Positions 8,709 through 15,506 are shown, numbered from the stretch's first letter. The stretch: DNA of 16,378 nt from Eubacterium sp. (GCA_024687845.1 JAILEL010000181.1:1-16378); one strand, 5' to 3'. Numbers and translations: made by a program. Notes: generated by a model from the sequence alone, not told the origin.

Positions 8709-9401
8709 TTACTGCTTTCTTGGATCGATAAATCTTGCTGCATCAGCAACACGACCATACTGACCTGAAGCCTTCTCGATAGCTGTATTAGCATCATCAC
8801 CTGCTTTAATGAAGTCCATCATCTTTCCAAAGTTTACATACTTGTAACCGATGATTTCATCATTCTCATCAAGAGCAATGTCAGTGATATAGCCATCTGT
8901 AAGTTCAAGATAACGAGGTCCCTTTTCAAGTGTTCCATAGGTTGTACCAACCATTGAACGAGAACCCTTACCAAGATCTTCAAGACCAGCACCGATCTGA
9001 AGTCCATCCTCAGAAAATGCACTCTGTGTTCTACCATATACGATCTGAAGGAAAAGTTCTCTCATAGCTGTATTGATAGCATCACATACGAGGTCAGTAT
9101 TAAGACCTTCCATAACTGTAAGACCAGGAAGAATTTCAGCTGCCATAGCTGCAGAATGAGTCATACCAGAACATCCAATAGTCTCTACAAGAGCTTCCTG
9201 GATGATACCATCCTTAACATTGAGGGAAAGCTTACAACATCCCTGCTGAGGTGCACACCAGCCAATACCATGTGTATAGCCAGAAATATCCTCAACCTTT
9301 TTTGCCTGTACCCACTTTGCTTCCTCCGGAATCGGAGCAGCGCCATGATGTACTCCCTGAGTAACAGGGCACATTTCCTTAACTTCTGTTGAGTAAATCA
9401 T
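8709..9401 (-). CDS. NifU/IscU-like iron-sulfur cluster assembly scaffold homologue
   Basis: A 230-residue cytosolic protein related to the NifU N-terminal/IscU scaffold fold. The stretch LVETIGCSGMTHSAAMAAEI (71-90) resembles the scaffold signature around the cluster-ligand cysteine of IscU (FGCG..ASSS type). Cysteines at 11, 49, 55, 56, 77 and 106 include the three separated positions (about 49-56, 77, 106) expected of a cluster scaffold. At 230 residues it is longer than IscU (about 130) and has a C-terminal extension (about 130-230), the form usually found beside GGGtGRT genes. ATG at 9401 follows a perfect AGGAGG at 5 nt. It is the first gene of the operon, from the promoter at 9485-9513, and the GGGtGRT gene follows 20 bp later. 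Scaffold function is inferred, not shown. Confidence 0.85.
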   Translation of the reverse strand: MIYSTEVKEMCPVTQGVHHGAAPIPEEAKWVQAKKVEDISGYTHGIGWCAPQQGCCKLSLNVKDGIIQEALVETIGCSGMTHSAAMAAEILPGLTVMEGLNTDLVCDAINTAMRELFLQIVYGRTQSAFSEDGLQIGAGLEDLGKGSRSMVGTTYGTLEKGPRYLELTDGYITDIALDENDEIIGYKYVNFGKMMDFIKAGDDANTAIEKASGQYGRVADAARFIDPRKQ

Positions 9402-9436
9402 ATGATCCTCCTTTTATGATTTTGTGATAGGAATAA

Positions 9437-9458
9437 TTGCGGACCTTTTATGCCGCAA
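9437..9458 (-). promoter_or_regulatory. GC-rich hairpin in the leader of the scaffold operon
   Basis: TTGCGG and CCGCAA form a 6-bp stem with a 10-nt loop in an otherwise AT-rich leader, 36 nt upstream of the scaffold start codon. There is no U-run after it, so it is not a terminator; it could stabilise the mRNA or be a regulatory element. Confidence 0.35.
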
Positions 9459-9484
9459 AGGATTTATTAAAAAACCTAACCCCA

Positions 9485-9513
9485 AGTGTAACATAAGAAT
9501 ATTCTTTTATCAA
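9485..9513 (-). promoter_or_regulatory. Promoter of the scaffold-GGGtGRT operon
   Basis: Minus strand: TTGATA (9513-9508), 17-nt spacer, TACACT (9490-9485) preceded by TGT (extended -10). The spacer contains the perfect 12-bp palindrome AAGAATATTCTT (9495-9506), a likely operator position. The leader is about 77 nt. Confidence 0.6.
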
Positions 9514-9538
9514 GAGTTAATGCAACTTCAAGAAGTCG

Positions 9539-9570
9539 AAAAAAGAGACGATAACCAGGTTACCGTCTCT
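9539..9570 (-). terminator. Rho-independent terminator of the pseudo-AAA+ gene
   Basis: Minus strand: AGAGACG/CGTCTCT stem (7 bp) extended by a G-U pair and TAAC/GTTA, a 3-nt loop, then six T. It lies 40 nt after the stop at 9611 and only 26 bp upstream of the next promoter, cleanly separating the two units. Confidence 0.9.
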
Positions 9571-9610
9571 TGCATATTTCATATGATATTTGTAAAATTA
9601 TTGAACATTA

Positions 9611-10852
9611 CTATTTAACATCTTCTGGAAGGATATTCTTTTCAGCCTCGCCACCCTTAGCTGACTCTCTCTTATCACATCTCTCAATAGCTTCATCAAT
9701 ATACTTGATAAATCTATCGATATTTCCTTCTTCCATACTCTTGAGAGCGTTCTTAAATCTATCGAATACCTGCTTTTCAGCCTTGTATCCACGTTCTTTT
9801 ACATAGCCCTTTGCAAGATGCATCATGCCACGCTCTTTAATCTTATGGATATCAATAAGATAGATAAATGAATCAACGATGTCTTCATTCTTCTCAAAGA
9901 ATTCAGCGATGGAATCAATCTCACCTGTAAGAATAACAACATAATCATTATTCACTGGAAGTGAATCCTTAATTACCTCAACCAGCTTAGTTTGTGAAAC
10001 AAGTCCGGCATTCTCAATAATGAGACATCCACCCTTGAGCTTACTAAGCTTTTCAAGACTCATATTATTAAGCTGTTTAGCCTTTGTCTTAGCTATCTTA
10101 TCTGACTTAACGATTCCGAGTTCATAAAAGCTTCTTGCGAAATCTTCACCGACTTTAACTGTACCAAATCCATTTCTACCAAGTACTACTATGTTCTTTG
10201 GCATATCAGGATGCTTGATAATAGAATTGATAGCTACAACCACATCATCTGAAGTAGTTGGTATTCTTGTATATTTTCTAAGGTAGGTTGCTTCAACTGG
10301 AAGTGAACCAAGTTCAATCTCTTCTCCTGTAACAGGATCAATAATCTTCTTACCAGCTCCTGAAGCCTCTTCCTTCTCTGCCTTTCTATCCTTTGCTTCT
10401 CTCTTAGCAGCTCTTTCAGCACGCTTCTTTACTTCCTGCTCGTACTTTTTCTGCTCATCAAGTTCAGCTTTGCTAACCTTTTCTTCTTTTATTCCTTCTT
10501 CTTCAGCTATGTTCTGAAGAACTGATTCGATCTTCTTTGAATCGTCTTTCTTTGAATCTGCTTTTTGCTTCTTAGGTTCTTCCTTCTTCTTTCCAGATTT
10601 AGGTTCTGCCTTAGGTTCAGAAGCCTTCTCTTGTTTTGGTTCAGGTTTCTTCTCTGCTTTCTTATCAGTTTTAGTTTCTGTTTTAGCTTCAACCTTTTCC
10701 TCTGCTTTTTGAGTTTCAGAAGTTCCGCTCTCTTCTTTTTTCTCTTCCGGAGTTTCTTCAACTGGCGTTTCCGGCTCTTTACTCTTCTTAGAGAAAATAT
10801 TTCTGAGCAGCTCCTTTATTTTTTCATAAGCATTAGCAAATGGTTTTTTCAT
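9611..10852 (-). CDS. Lys/Glu-rich protein with a degenerate SpoVK/CbbX-like AAA+ domain
   Basis: A 413-residue protein from the ATG at 10852. An earlier in-frame ATG at 10861 directly abuts GGGAGG, so the later one, 9 nt from it, is chosen. Numbering here is from the upstream ATG. Residues 25-165 are low-complexity Lys/Glu/Pro/Ala, probably disordered then coiled-coil (134-165). Residues about 200-360 resemble the AAA+ fold of SpoVK/CbbX: the Walker A position reads GRNGFGTV (228-235, Thr-Val for Lys-Ser/Thr), the Walker B position CLIIEN (279-284, Glu-Asn for Asp-Glu), the sensor-1 region VVILTGEIDSIAEFF (308-322) and the finger region EDIVDSF (326-332) lacks the arginine. It is therefore probably a non-hydrolysing structural or adaptor protein. 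A helical tail (365-395) follows. It has its own promoter and terminator. Role unknown. Confidence 0.8.
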   Translation of the reverse strand: MKKPFANAYEKIKELLRNIFSKKSKEPETPVEETPEEKKEESGTSETQKAEEKVEAKTETKTDKKAEKKPEPKQEKASEPKAEPKSGKKKEEPKKQKADSKKDDSKKIESVLQNIAEEEGIKEEKVSKAELDEQKKYEQEVKKRAERAAKREAKDRKAEKEEASGAGKKIIDPVTGEEIELGSLPVEATYLRKYTRIPTTSDDVVVAINSIIKHPDMPKNIVVLGRNGFGTVKVGEDFARSFYELGIVKSDKIAKTKAKQLNNMSLEKLSKLKGGCLIIENAGLVSQTKLVEVIKDSLPVNNDYVVILTGEIDSIAEFFEKNEDIVDSFIYLIDIHKIKERGMMHLAKGYVKERGYKAEKQVFDRFKNALKSMEEGNIDRFIKYIDEAIERCDKRESAKGGEAEKNILPEDVK

Positions 10853-10983
10853 TCTGGTCATCCTCCCAAACTAAGTTAAATGCCGTAAATATTATGTCTT
10901 TATAGTAAAACCAAACATATAAATATTGCTCATAAGAATATCCATTTTCTCATTTTCTAAGGACATCCTATGACACACGTAAT

Positions 10984-11013
10984 ATAATACCACACATTAG
11001 ATACATTTATCAA
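10984..11013 (-). promoter_or_regulatory. Promoter of the pseudo-AAA+ gene
   Basis: Minus strand: TTGATA (11013-11008), 18-nt spacer, TATTAT (10989-10984) preceded by TGG (extended -10). The leader of about 125 nt contains the short direct repeat GAAAATG(A)GAAAATG near 10940-10960 but no clear structure. Confidence 0.5.
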
Positions 11014-11041
11014 GTTTACTTTATATTTTTTTGTTAATAAT

Positions 11042-11055
11042 GTTACTATTCACAG
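11042..11055 (+). repeat. Dispersed intergenic motif, copy B
   Basis: GTTACTATTCACAG, identical to the core of copy C (15603-15616) and one base different from copy A (7576-7590). Its 3' half forms the outer stem of the hairpin at 11049-11126. Confidence 0.45.
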
Positions 11056-11126
11056 TTCATGAGATAAGTAACAAAAATGACTGCTTGCAGGCACTTTTTG
11101 TTTACTTATCTCATGATACCTGTGAA
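11049..11126. repeat. Large imperfect palindrome (long hairpin)
   Basis: Outer arms TTCACAG/CTGTGAA (7 bp) enclose a perfect 14-bp inverted repeat, TCATGAGATAAGTA (11057-11070) with its complement at 11103-11116, which continues through A/T, C/G and five A/T pairs with single-base bulges to a short CTGC/GCAG-like tip near 11081-11090. The stem totals about 30 bp over 78 nt. No U-run follows on either strand, so it is not an ordinary terminator; a palindromic repetitive element or an attenuating RNA structure ahead of purC fits better. Confidence 0.75.
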
Positions 11127-11136
11127 GCAGGAACTC

Positions 11137-11167
11137 AATAATCACAGATTTTTGTGTTAATAATCAC
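11137..11167. repeat. 9-bp direct repeat upstream of purC
   Basis: AATAATCAC occurs at 11137-11145 and 11159-11167, 22 bp apart (about two helical turns), with a short CACA/TGTG hairpin between. It lies just upstream of the likely purC -10 and could be a regulator site. Confidence 0.3.
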
Positions 11168-11203
11168 GTAAACTCTTGATTTTTAAATAAAAAAAAGATA
11201 TGC

Positions 11204-11209
11204 TATAAA
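11204..11209 (+). promoter_or_regulatory. Likely -10 element of purC
   Basis: TATAAA preceded by TGC (extended -10). A clear -35 is missing: TTGATT lies 21 nt upstream and TTTTAA 17 nt upstream. A perfect TATAAT at 11231-11236 is too close to the ribosome binding site to give a usable leader. Confidence 0.3.
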
Positions 11210-11252
11210 CCTATCAAAAAAGAAAACTTATATAATAGGCGAGGTGAATGCT

Positions 11253-12125
11253 ATGAAACCTGTAAAAGAAGGAAAAGTTCGTGAGATTTACGACAATGGG
11301 GACAGCCTTATAATGGTAGCTACTGACAGAATCAGCTGCTATGATGTTATTCTTAAGAATAAGATCAACAAAAAAGGAACTGTCCTCACTCAGATGTCAA
11401 AGTTCTGGTTTGAACTTACTGAAGACATCATTCCAAACCACATGATTTCAGTTGATGTTAAGGATATGCCGGAATTCTTCCAGAAACCTGAATTCGACGG
11501 AAACAGTATGATGTGTAAGAAGCTTACTATGTTACCTGTAGAATGTATCGTACGAGGATACATTACCGGAAGTGGCTGGGCCAGCTACAAGGAGAATGGT
11601 ACAGTTTGCGGCATCACTCTTCCTGAAGGACTTGTTGAAAGTGACAAGCTTCCTGAAGCAATCTATACACCTTCAACTAAGGCAGAGATAGGTGATCATG
11701 ATGAAAATATCTCATTTGAAAGATCAGTTGAAGTACTTGAAAAGGAATTTCCGGGCAAAGGTCAGGAATATGCTGAAAAGCTTCGTGACTACACTCTTGC
11801 TCTTTATAACAAATGTGCCGACTATGCACTTACAAAAGGAATCATAATAGCCGACACCAAGTTTGAGTTTGGTCTTGACGAAGAAGGACGTATAGTTCTC
11901 GGAGATGAAATGCTTACGCCAGACTCATCCCGTTTCTGGCCTGCTGATGGTTATGAGCCAGGACACGGACAGCCTTCCTTCGACAAACAGTTTGCCAGAG
12001 ACTGGCTCAAATCTGATGAAAATAAAGCAGAGCCTGAAAACTGGGAACTTCCACAGGAAATCGTAGATAAAACAATAGATAAATATCTGTCAGCATACAA
12101 AATGTTAACTGGCACTGAACTGTAA
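11253..12125 (+). CDS. purC: Phosphoribosylaminoimidazole-succinocarboxamide synthase (SAICAR synthetase)
   Basis: A 290-residue enzyme of de novo purine synthesis that joins CAIR and aspartate with ATP to form SAICAR in the cytosol. Family signatures visible in order are EGKVREIYD near the N terminus, [11 protein letters not shown], the phosphoribosyl-binding [14 protein letters not shown], the aspartate-handling [14 protein letters not shown] and the catalytic IADTKFEFG followed by [12 protein letters not shown]. Length matches the longer bacterial form of about 290 residues. The start is taken as ATG at 11253, 6 nt after GAGGTG; the in-frame GTG at 11244 lies inside that ribosome binding site. 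It is monocistronic, and purE is convergent downstream across the terminator at 12169-12212, unlike the common purE-purC operon order. Confidence 0.97.
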   Translation: MKPVKEGKVREIYDNGDSLIMVATDRISCYDVILKNKINKKGTVLTQMSKFWFELTEDIIPNHMISVDVKDMPEFFQKPEFDGNSMMCKKLTMLPVECIVRGYITGSGWASYKENGTVCGITLPEGLVESDKLPEAIYTPSTKAEIGDHDENISFERSVEVLEKEFPGKGQEYAEKLRDYTLALYNKCADYALTKGIIIADTKFEFGLDEEGRIVLGDEMLTPDSSRFWPADGYEPGHGQPSFDKQFARDWLKSDENKAEPENWELPQEIVDKTIDKYLSAYKMLTGTEL

Positions 12126-12168
12126 AAAATAATATAGGTGCGTGCCGTTAGGTTCAAAAGATTCAAAA

Positions 12169-12212
12169 AGTCGGAGATGTATCAAACAAATACACATCTC
12201 CGACTCTTTTTT
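12169..12212. terminator. Bidirectional terminator between purC and purE
   Basis: A perfect 12-bp stem AGTCGGAGATGT/ACATCTCCGACT (12169-12180 with 12194-12205) and a 13-nt loop. On the plus strand CTTTTTT follows (purC side); on the minus strand TTTTT follows (purE side). The plus-strand T-run overlaps the first bases of the purE stop codon. Confidence 0.92.
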
Positions 12213-12699
12213 ATTCATACTTAGCAATTATTTCTTCATTTGCATTTAAAGCAGCTTCCTGCATTTTCTTTCTTTCATCAAGGAGCATATCACGAAGCTG
12301 CTCATTTTTTACTGCCATGATTTCAAGAGCGAGCCATGCAGCATTCTTTGCTCCATTTATTGCTACGGTAGCAACTGGAATTCCTGGTGGCATCTGGACT
12401 ATTGAATAAAGAGCATCCTGACCATCAAGAACTGAACCTGAAAGAGGTACTCCGATTACCGGAAGTACAGTCTGTGCTGCTACAACTCCCGGAAGAGCTG
12501 CTGCCATACCGGCTGCAGTAATAATGACCTCTGTTCCATCATTATTAATCTCTTCTATGAATTCACTAAGTTGTTTTGAAGCTCTGTGAGCTGAAAGACA
12601 TCTCACTTTCACTTCTATTGATTTGCTTTTTAACAATTCTATAGCTGGTTCTACCTTAGAAAGATCACTGGTAGATCCCATGATTATTGCTGCTTTCAT
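12211..12699 (-). CDS. purE: N5-carboxyaminoimidazole ribonucleotide mutase
   Basis: A 162-residue class I PurE (usual length about 160-170) that converts N5-CAIR to CAIR in purine synthesis as a cytosolic octamer. It shows the phosphate-binding IMGSTSD (6-12), the catalytic LSAHRAS (35-41, His38) and SIVQMPPGIPVATVAI (99-114). The signature usually read as GGAAHLPG is GMAAALPG here (64-71), so the conserved histidine is Ala68; the product is probably still functional but is a variant. ATG at 12699 follows AGGAAAGGA. The gene is upstream of the bidirectional terminator and downstream of the metal-operon terminator. No convincing promoter was found in the 60-bp gap. No purK is in the window. 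Its substrate partner gene purC faces it. Confidence 0.95.
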   Translation of the reverse strand: MKAAIIMGSTSDLSKVEPAIELLKSKSIEVKVRCLSAHRASKQLSEFIEEINNDGTEVIITAAGMAAALPGVVAAQTVLPVIGVPLSGSVLDGQDALYSIVQMPPGIPVATVAINGAKNAAWLALEIMAVKNEQLRDMLLDERKKMQEAALNANEEIIAKYE

Positions 12700-12762
12700 T
12701 GTTATATTCCTTTCCTGATATATTTATAAAATAAAACTTCACATATTTGTTAGGGATACGAT

Positions 12763-12806
12763 GAAAAATAAAATGAGCCAAAAGGCAATATCCCTATGAC
12801 TCATTT
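12763..12806 (-). terminator. Terminator of the metal-efflux operon
   Basis: Minus strand: AAATGAGTCA pairs with TGGCTCATTT (10 bp, one G-U) around a 16-nt loop that can form a short AGG/CCT helix, followed by TATTTTTC. It lies 13 nt after the ATPase stop codon. Confidence 0.65.
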
Positions 12807-12819
12807 ATTGTATCAAAAC

Positions 12820-14778
12820 TTATTTAATTCGTAAAGTTCTTGTTGCATTAAGGACTGCGATAACCATTACACCTACATCAGCAAATATTGCAAGCCACAT
12901 ATTTGCAATACCAAGTGCTCCCAGAAGAAGGCATAAAACCTTGACAGCTATAGCAAATGTAATATTCTGTCTTACGATTCCAAGTGTTTTTCTTGATATC
13001 TTCATCGCAAGAGATATCTTAGACGGGTCATCATCCATAAGAACTATGTCTGCCGCTTCAATCGCAGCATCAGAGCCCATAGCTCCCATTGCTATTCCGA
13101 CATCTACTCTGGCAAGAACCGGCGCATCATTGATTCCATCTCCAACAAAAGCAACCTTATCATTCTTTCCAGATACATCAGCCAGAAGCTTCTCAACCTC
13201 TTCAACCTTACCCGCAGGAAGAAGCTCTGATCTATAGTCAGTTATCTCAATCTCCTTTGCGATTCGTGAAGCCGTTTTCTCTGAATCACCTGTCAGCATT
13301 ACCGTTTTTATGCCCTGACTTCTCAGGTTTTTCATAGCTTCTCTTGAATGTTCCTTAAGTTCATCAGCTATCACAATACATCCGAGATATAAAGTCTCTC
13401 CATATTCCTTCATTTCTTTATCCAGCTTCCTCATCGCCAGATAAACAACAGTTCCCTCATCATGTTCCTCTACATCTTTTGCCTGTACCATTTTCATCAG
13501 CTTCATATTTCCAGCAAATATTCGCTCATACGTTCCATCACTCTCTTTAATGATTTCATCCATTGATGGAACATTTGCTGCAACACCATGCCCGGATATT
13601 TCTTCTATATTGGAAATCAACCCATAATTGATTTCATTTCCAAACTCCTTCTGATAAGCCCTAAGTATTGACTGAGCTATTGGATGGTTTGAGGAGCTTT
13701 CCACATGAGCGGCACGGTCTAGAAGATAATCTCTTGATATTCCTTTTGCAGGATAAACCGACTGAACTTCGAAGATTCCCTTTGTTAGTGTTCCAGTCTT
13801 ATCGAAAACAATTGTTCTTGTATCGGCAAGTGCTTCAAGAAAGTTTGAACCTTTAACAAGAATTCCTTTTGAGGATGCGCATCCGATACCTCCAAAGAAA
13901 CTGAGAGGCACTGAAATAACAACAGCACACGGACAGGATATAACGAGAAATGTAAGGGAACGCATCAGCCAGTCAGTCCACTGCGCAGGCATACCAATTA
14001 TCATCCTTACTATTGGTGGCAGAATAAAAAGAGCAAGCGCCAGGAAACAAACTATTGGAGTATAATATTTAGCAAATTTGGAGATAAAATTCTCTGCCTT
14101 AGCTTTTCTTACTGCTGAATCCTCTACAAGTTCCAGAATTCTTGAAACCGTTGAATCCTCAAACTCTTTTTCTGTTTTAATTTCAAGTCTTCCAGAAAGC
14201 GAGATGCAGCCACTGATAACATTTTCTCCTGCATGAATACTACGTGGAACTGACTCGCCCGTCAATGCGCTTGTATCAAGTGAAGAATCGCCTTTAACGA
14301 CTATACCATCTATCGGAACCTTCTCTCCAGGATTTACTACTATTATAGAACCAACCTCAACTTCATCCGGATCTTCCTCAGTAATACTGCCATCCTCATG
14401 AAGTACATTTGCAACCTCAGGACATATATCCATAAGATCAGAAATATTCTTACGGCTTTTCCCGACTGCAATGCTCTGGAACAGCTCTCCAATCTGATAG
14501 AAAAGCATAACTGCAACGCCTTCACGATACTCTCCAGTTGCTATCGCTCCAACAGTTGCGATTGTCATTAGAAAGCATTCATCAAAAACCTGACCATTTC
14601 TAATATTCTTAAATGCCCTTAGCAGAACGTCATAGCCAACCACAAAGTAAGGTATCAGATAAATGAAAAGTTCCAACCACCAAGGTATTTTTATAAAGTG
14701 AAAGGTAACAGCAAAAACAACAACAAGTACCAATGCTATTATACATCTTATTAAGTTTTTCTTTTGTTTTGCAGACAT
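12820..14778 (-). CDS. Zn/Cd/Pb-translocating P1B-type ATPase without N-terminal metal-binding domain
   Basis: A 652-residue P-type ATPase that exports divalent soft metal ions across the cytoplasmic membrane using ATP. Motifs, numbered from the ATG: TGES (173-176), the membrane CPC metal site (282-284), phosphorylated DKTGT (Asp326), the P1B-specific SSNHP (365-366 for HP), TGDS (496-499) and GDGINDAP (546-553). Lys613 (after NITFA) and Asp634 in IFADVG match the TM7/TM8 lysine and aspartate of the ZntA/CadA subgroup, so Zn(II), Cd(II) or Pb(II) is expected rather than Cu(I). Two hydrophobic segments (about 13-53) precede the P1B core. The N-terminal metal-binding domain is missing and is supplied by the separate upstream gene. 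ATG at 14778 is preferred over an in-frame TTG at 14790. A 15-bp hairpin precedes it. Confidence 0.95.
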   Translation of the reverse strand: MSAKQKKNLIRCIIALVLVVVFAVTFHFIKIPWWLELFIYLIPYFVVGYDVLLRAFKNIRNGQVFDECFLMTIATVGAIATGEYREGVAVMLFYQIGELFQSIAVGKSRKNISDLMDICPEVANVLHEDGSITEEDPDEVEVGSIIVVNPGEKVPIDGIVVKGDSSLDTSALTGESVPRSIHAGENVISGCISLSGRLEIKTEKEFEDSTVSRILELVEDSAVRKAKAENFISKFAKYYTPIVCFLALALFILPPIVRMIIGMPAQWTDWLMRSLTFLVISCPCAVVISVPLSFFGGIGCASSKGILVKGSNFLEALADTRTIVFDKTGTLTKGIFEVQSVYPAKGISRDYLLDRAAHVESSSNHPIAQSILRAYQKEFGNEINYGLISNIEEISGHGVAANVPSMDEIIKESDGTYERIFAGNMKLMKMVQAKDVEEHDEGTVVYLAMRKLDKEMKEYGETLYLGCIVIADELKEHSREAMKNLRSQGIKTVMLTGDSEKTASRIAKEIEITDYRSELLPAGKVEEVEKLLADVSGKNDKVAFVGDGINDAPVLARVDVGIAMGAMGSDAAIEAADIVLMDDDPSKISLAMKISRKTLGIVRQNITFAIAVKVLCLLLGALGIANMWLAIFADVGVMVIAVLNATRTLRIK

Positions 14779-14795
14779 AATTTTTCCCAATATAT

Positions 14796-14829
14796 AACTG
14801 CTCAGTAGATCTGAATCTACCGAACAGTT
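14796..14829 (-). promoter_or_regulatory. Intercistronic hairpin between the HMA gene and the ATPase gene
   Basis: A 15-bp stem (14829-14815 with 14810-14796, two G-U pairs) with a 4-nt loop, 17 nt upstream of the ATPase ATG and 10 nt after the HMA stop codon. No U-run follows. It may protect or separate the upstream mRNA segment and set the ratio of the two proteins. Confidence 0.7.
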
Positions 14830-14839
14830 ACCCTAAAAC

Positions 14840-15058
14840 TTAAATATAAATTTCAAATTCATCCTCTATCTTTTTGCAATTCTCACGAGCCTGCTTAATA
14901 ACCTTGTCTGCATCAACTCCATCCTCGAATTCAACCTTTACTTTAAGAGTCATAAAGCTAAGATTTGCATCCTTAACTCCATCTGTATTCTTAATAGCTT
15001 CCTGCATTTTCTCTGCACAAGCTGCACAATCTACATCTACCTTATATGTCTTTTTCAT
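14840..15058 (-). CDS. Free heavy-metal-associated (HMA) domain protein
   Basis: A 72-residue single-domain protein of the ferredoxin-like HMA fold. The metal-binding loop reads DCAACAEK with Cys11 and Cys14 (CxxC), of the DCxxC type found in N-terminal domains of ZntA/CadA-like Zn/Cd pumps rather than the MTCxxC of copper chaperones. An acidic C-terminal half (EFEDGVDADK, then KIEDEFEIYI) agrees with divalent ions. It probably binds metal in the cytosol and hands it to, or modulates, the ATPase encoded next, which lacks such a domain. ATG at 15058 has AGGAGA about 8 nt upstream. It is the middle gene of the operon, separated from the repressor gene by an 80-nt almost purely A/T spacer and from the ATPase gene by a hairpin. 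Confidence 0.88.
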   Translation of the reverse strand: MKKTYKVDVDCAACAEKMQEAIKNTDGVKDANLSFMTLKVKVEFEDGVDADKVIKQARENCKKIEDEFEIYI

Positions 15059-15138
15059 CTGTTTAGTCTCCTATTAATATAATATTTATATTTTTATATT
15101 TTATTTTCTTATACATTTTTTTATTTTTAAGTTCTGGC

Positions 15139-15477
15139 TTACTCTTCCAGATGCTCCATTCCAAGATTAAGAATTGAACGCACATGATCATCATCCAGCG
15201 AATAAATGATGCTTTTTCCTTCTCTTCTAAACTTCACAAGTTTTGAATCCTTGAGAATTCTCAACTGATGACTAACTGAGGACTGACTGAGACCTAAGGT
15301 CTGTGCTATGTCTCCCACGCATAGTTCATCATCAAAAAGTGAGTATAATATTTTTATTCTCGTAGAATCACCAAATATTCTAAACAGTTCAGATAAATCA
15401 TATAAATATTCGTCATCTGGCATACTAATTATTTTTTCGCCATCAGATTCAGAATTAAGCTTTTTCTCATCTGCCAT
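15139..15477 (-). CDS. SmtB/CzrA-type metal-sensing ArsR-family repressor
   Basis: A 112-residue winged-helix repressor of the ArsR/SmtB family that should release DNA on binding metal. The DNA-recognition helix region is ELCVGDIAQTLGLSQSSVSHQLRIL (51-75). The CxC of arsenic or cadmium sensors is reduced to a single Cys53 in ELCVGD. The C-terminal helix carries Asp96, His98, His109 and Glu112 with the same spacing as the alpha5 Zn(II) site of SmtB (D, H, H, E), pointing to zinc sensing. The start is ATG at 15477, 6 nt after GGGAGG; an in-frame ATG at 15498 lies upstream of that site and too near the transcription start. First gene of the operon, with a TTGACA promoter and a dyad on its start region, so it is probably autorepressed. 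Confidence 0.93.
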   Translation of the reverse strand: MADEKKLNSESDGEKIISMPDDEYLYDLSELFRIFGDSTRIKILYSLFDDELCVGDIAQTLGLSQSSVSHQLRILKDSKLVKFRREGKSIIYSLDDDHVRSILNLGMEHLEE

Positions 15478-15506
15478 TTCATACCTCCCGTTTTTCATAT
15501 GCTTGT

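Larger units (their letters stand above)
10853..11252. other. 400-bp intergenic region between divergent pseudo-AAA+ and purC genes
   Basis: It holds the promoter and 125-nt leader of the pseudo-AAA+ gene, a dispersed motif and large imperfect hairpin (11042-11126), a 9-bp direct repeat (11137-11167) and a likely purC -10. No open reading frame with a ribosome binding site and no guanine riboswitch consensus was seen. Confidence 0.6.

Noticed and set aside
9424..9806. Two overlapping plus-strand open frames near 9424-9806
   Set aside because: They run through the scaffold leader, a terminator and the 3' end of the pseudo-AAA+ gene, with no ribosome binding site.
10565..10879. Plus-strand open frame rich in Phe/Leu/Ser
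   Set aside because: It is the complement of the Lys/Glu-rich head of the pseudo-AAA+ gene; the hydrophobicity is an artefact of that composition.
11049..11126. Large hairpin as a rho-independent terminator
   Set aside because: No T-run follows on either strand and no gene ends nearby; the flanking genes both point away from it.
11140..11252. Purine riboswitch upstream of purC
   Set aside because: The conserved guanine/adenine-riboswitch core sequences and three-way junction pairing are not visible.
12700..12762. Promoter for purE
   Set aside because: A TATAAA near 12723-12728 exists, but no acceptable -35 lies at 16-18 nt; AT-richness makes chance matches likely.
14796..14829. Intercistronic hairpin as a terminator
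   Set aside because: The stem is followed by ATATATTGGG rather than a U-run, and the ATPase gene follows directly without its own promoter.
15478..15498. Upstream ATG start for the ArsR-family gene (7 extra residues)
   Set aside because: The codons contain the GGGAGG ribosome binding site itself, and no other site lies upstream within the short leader.
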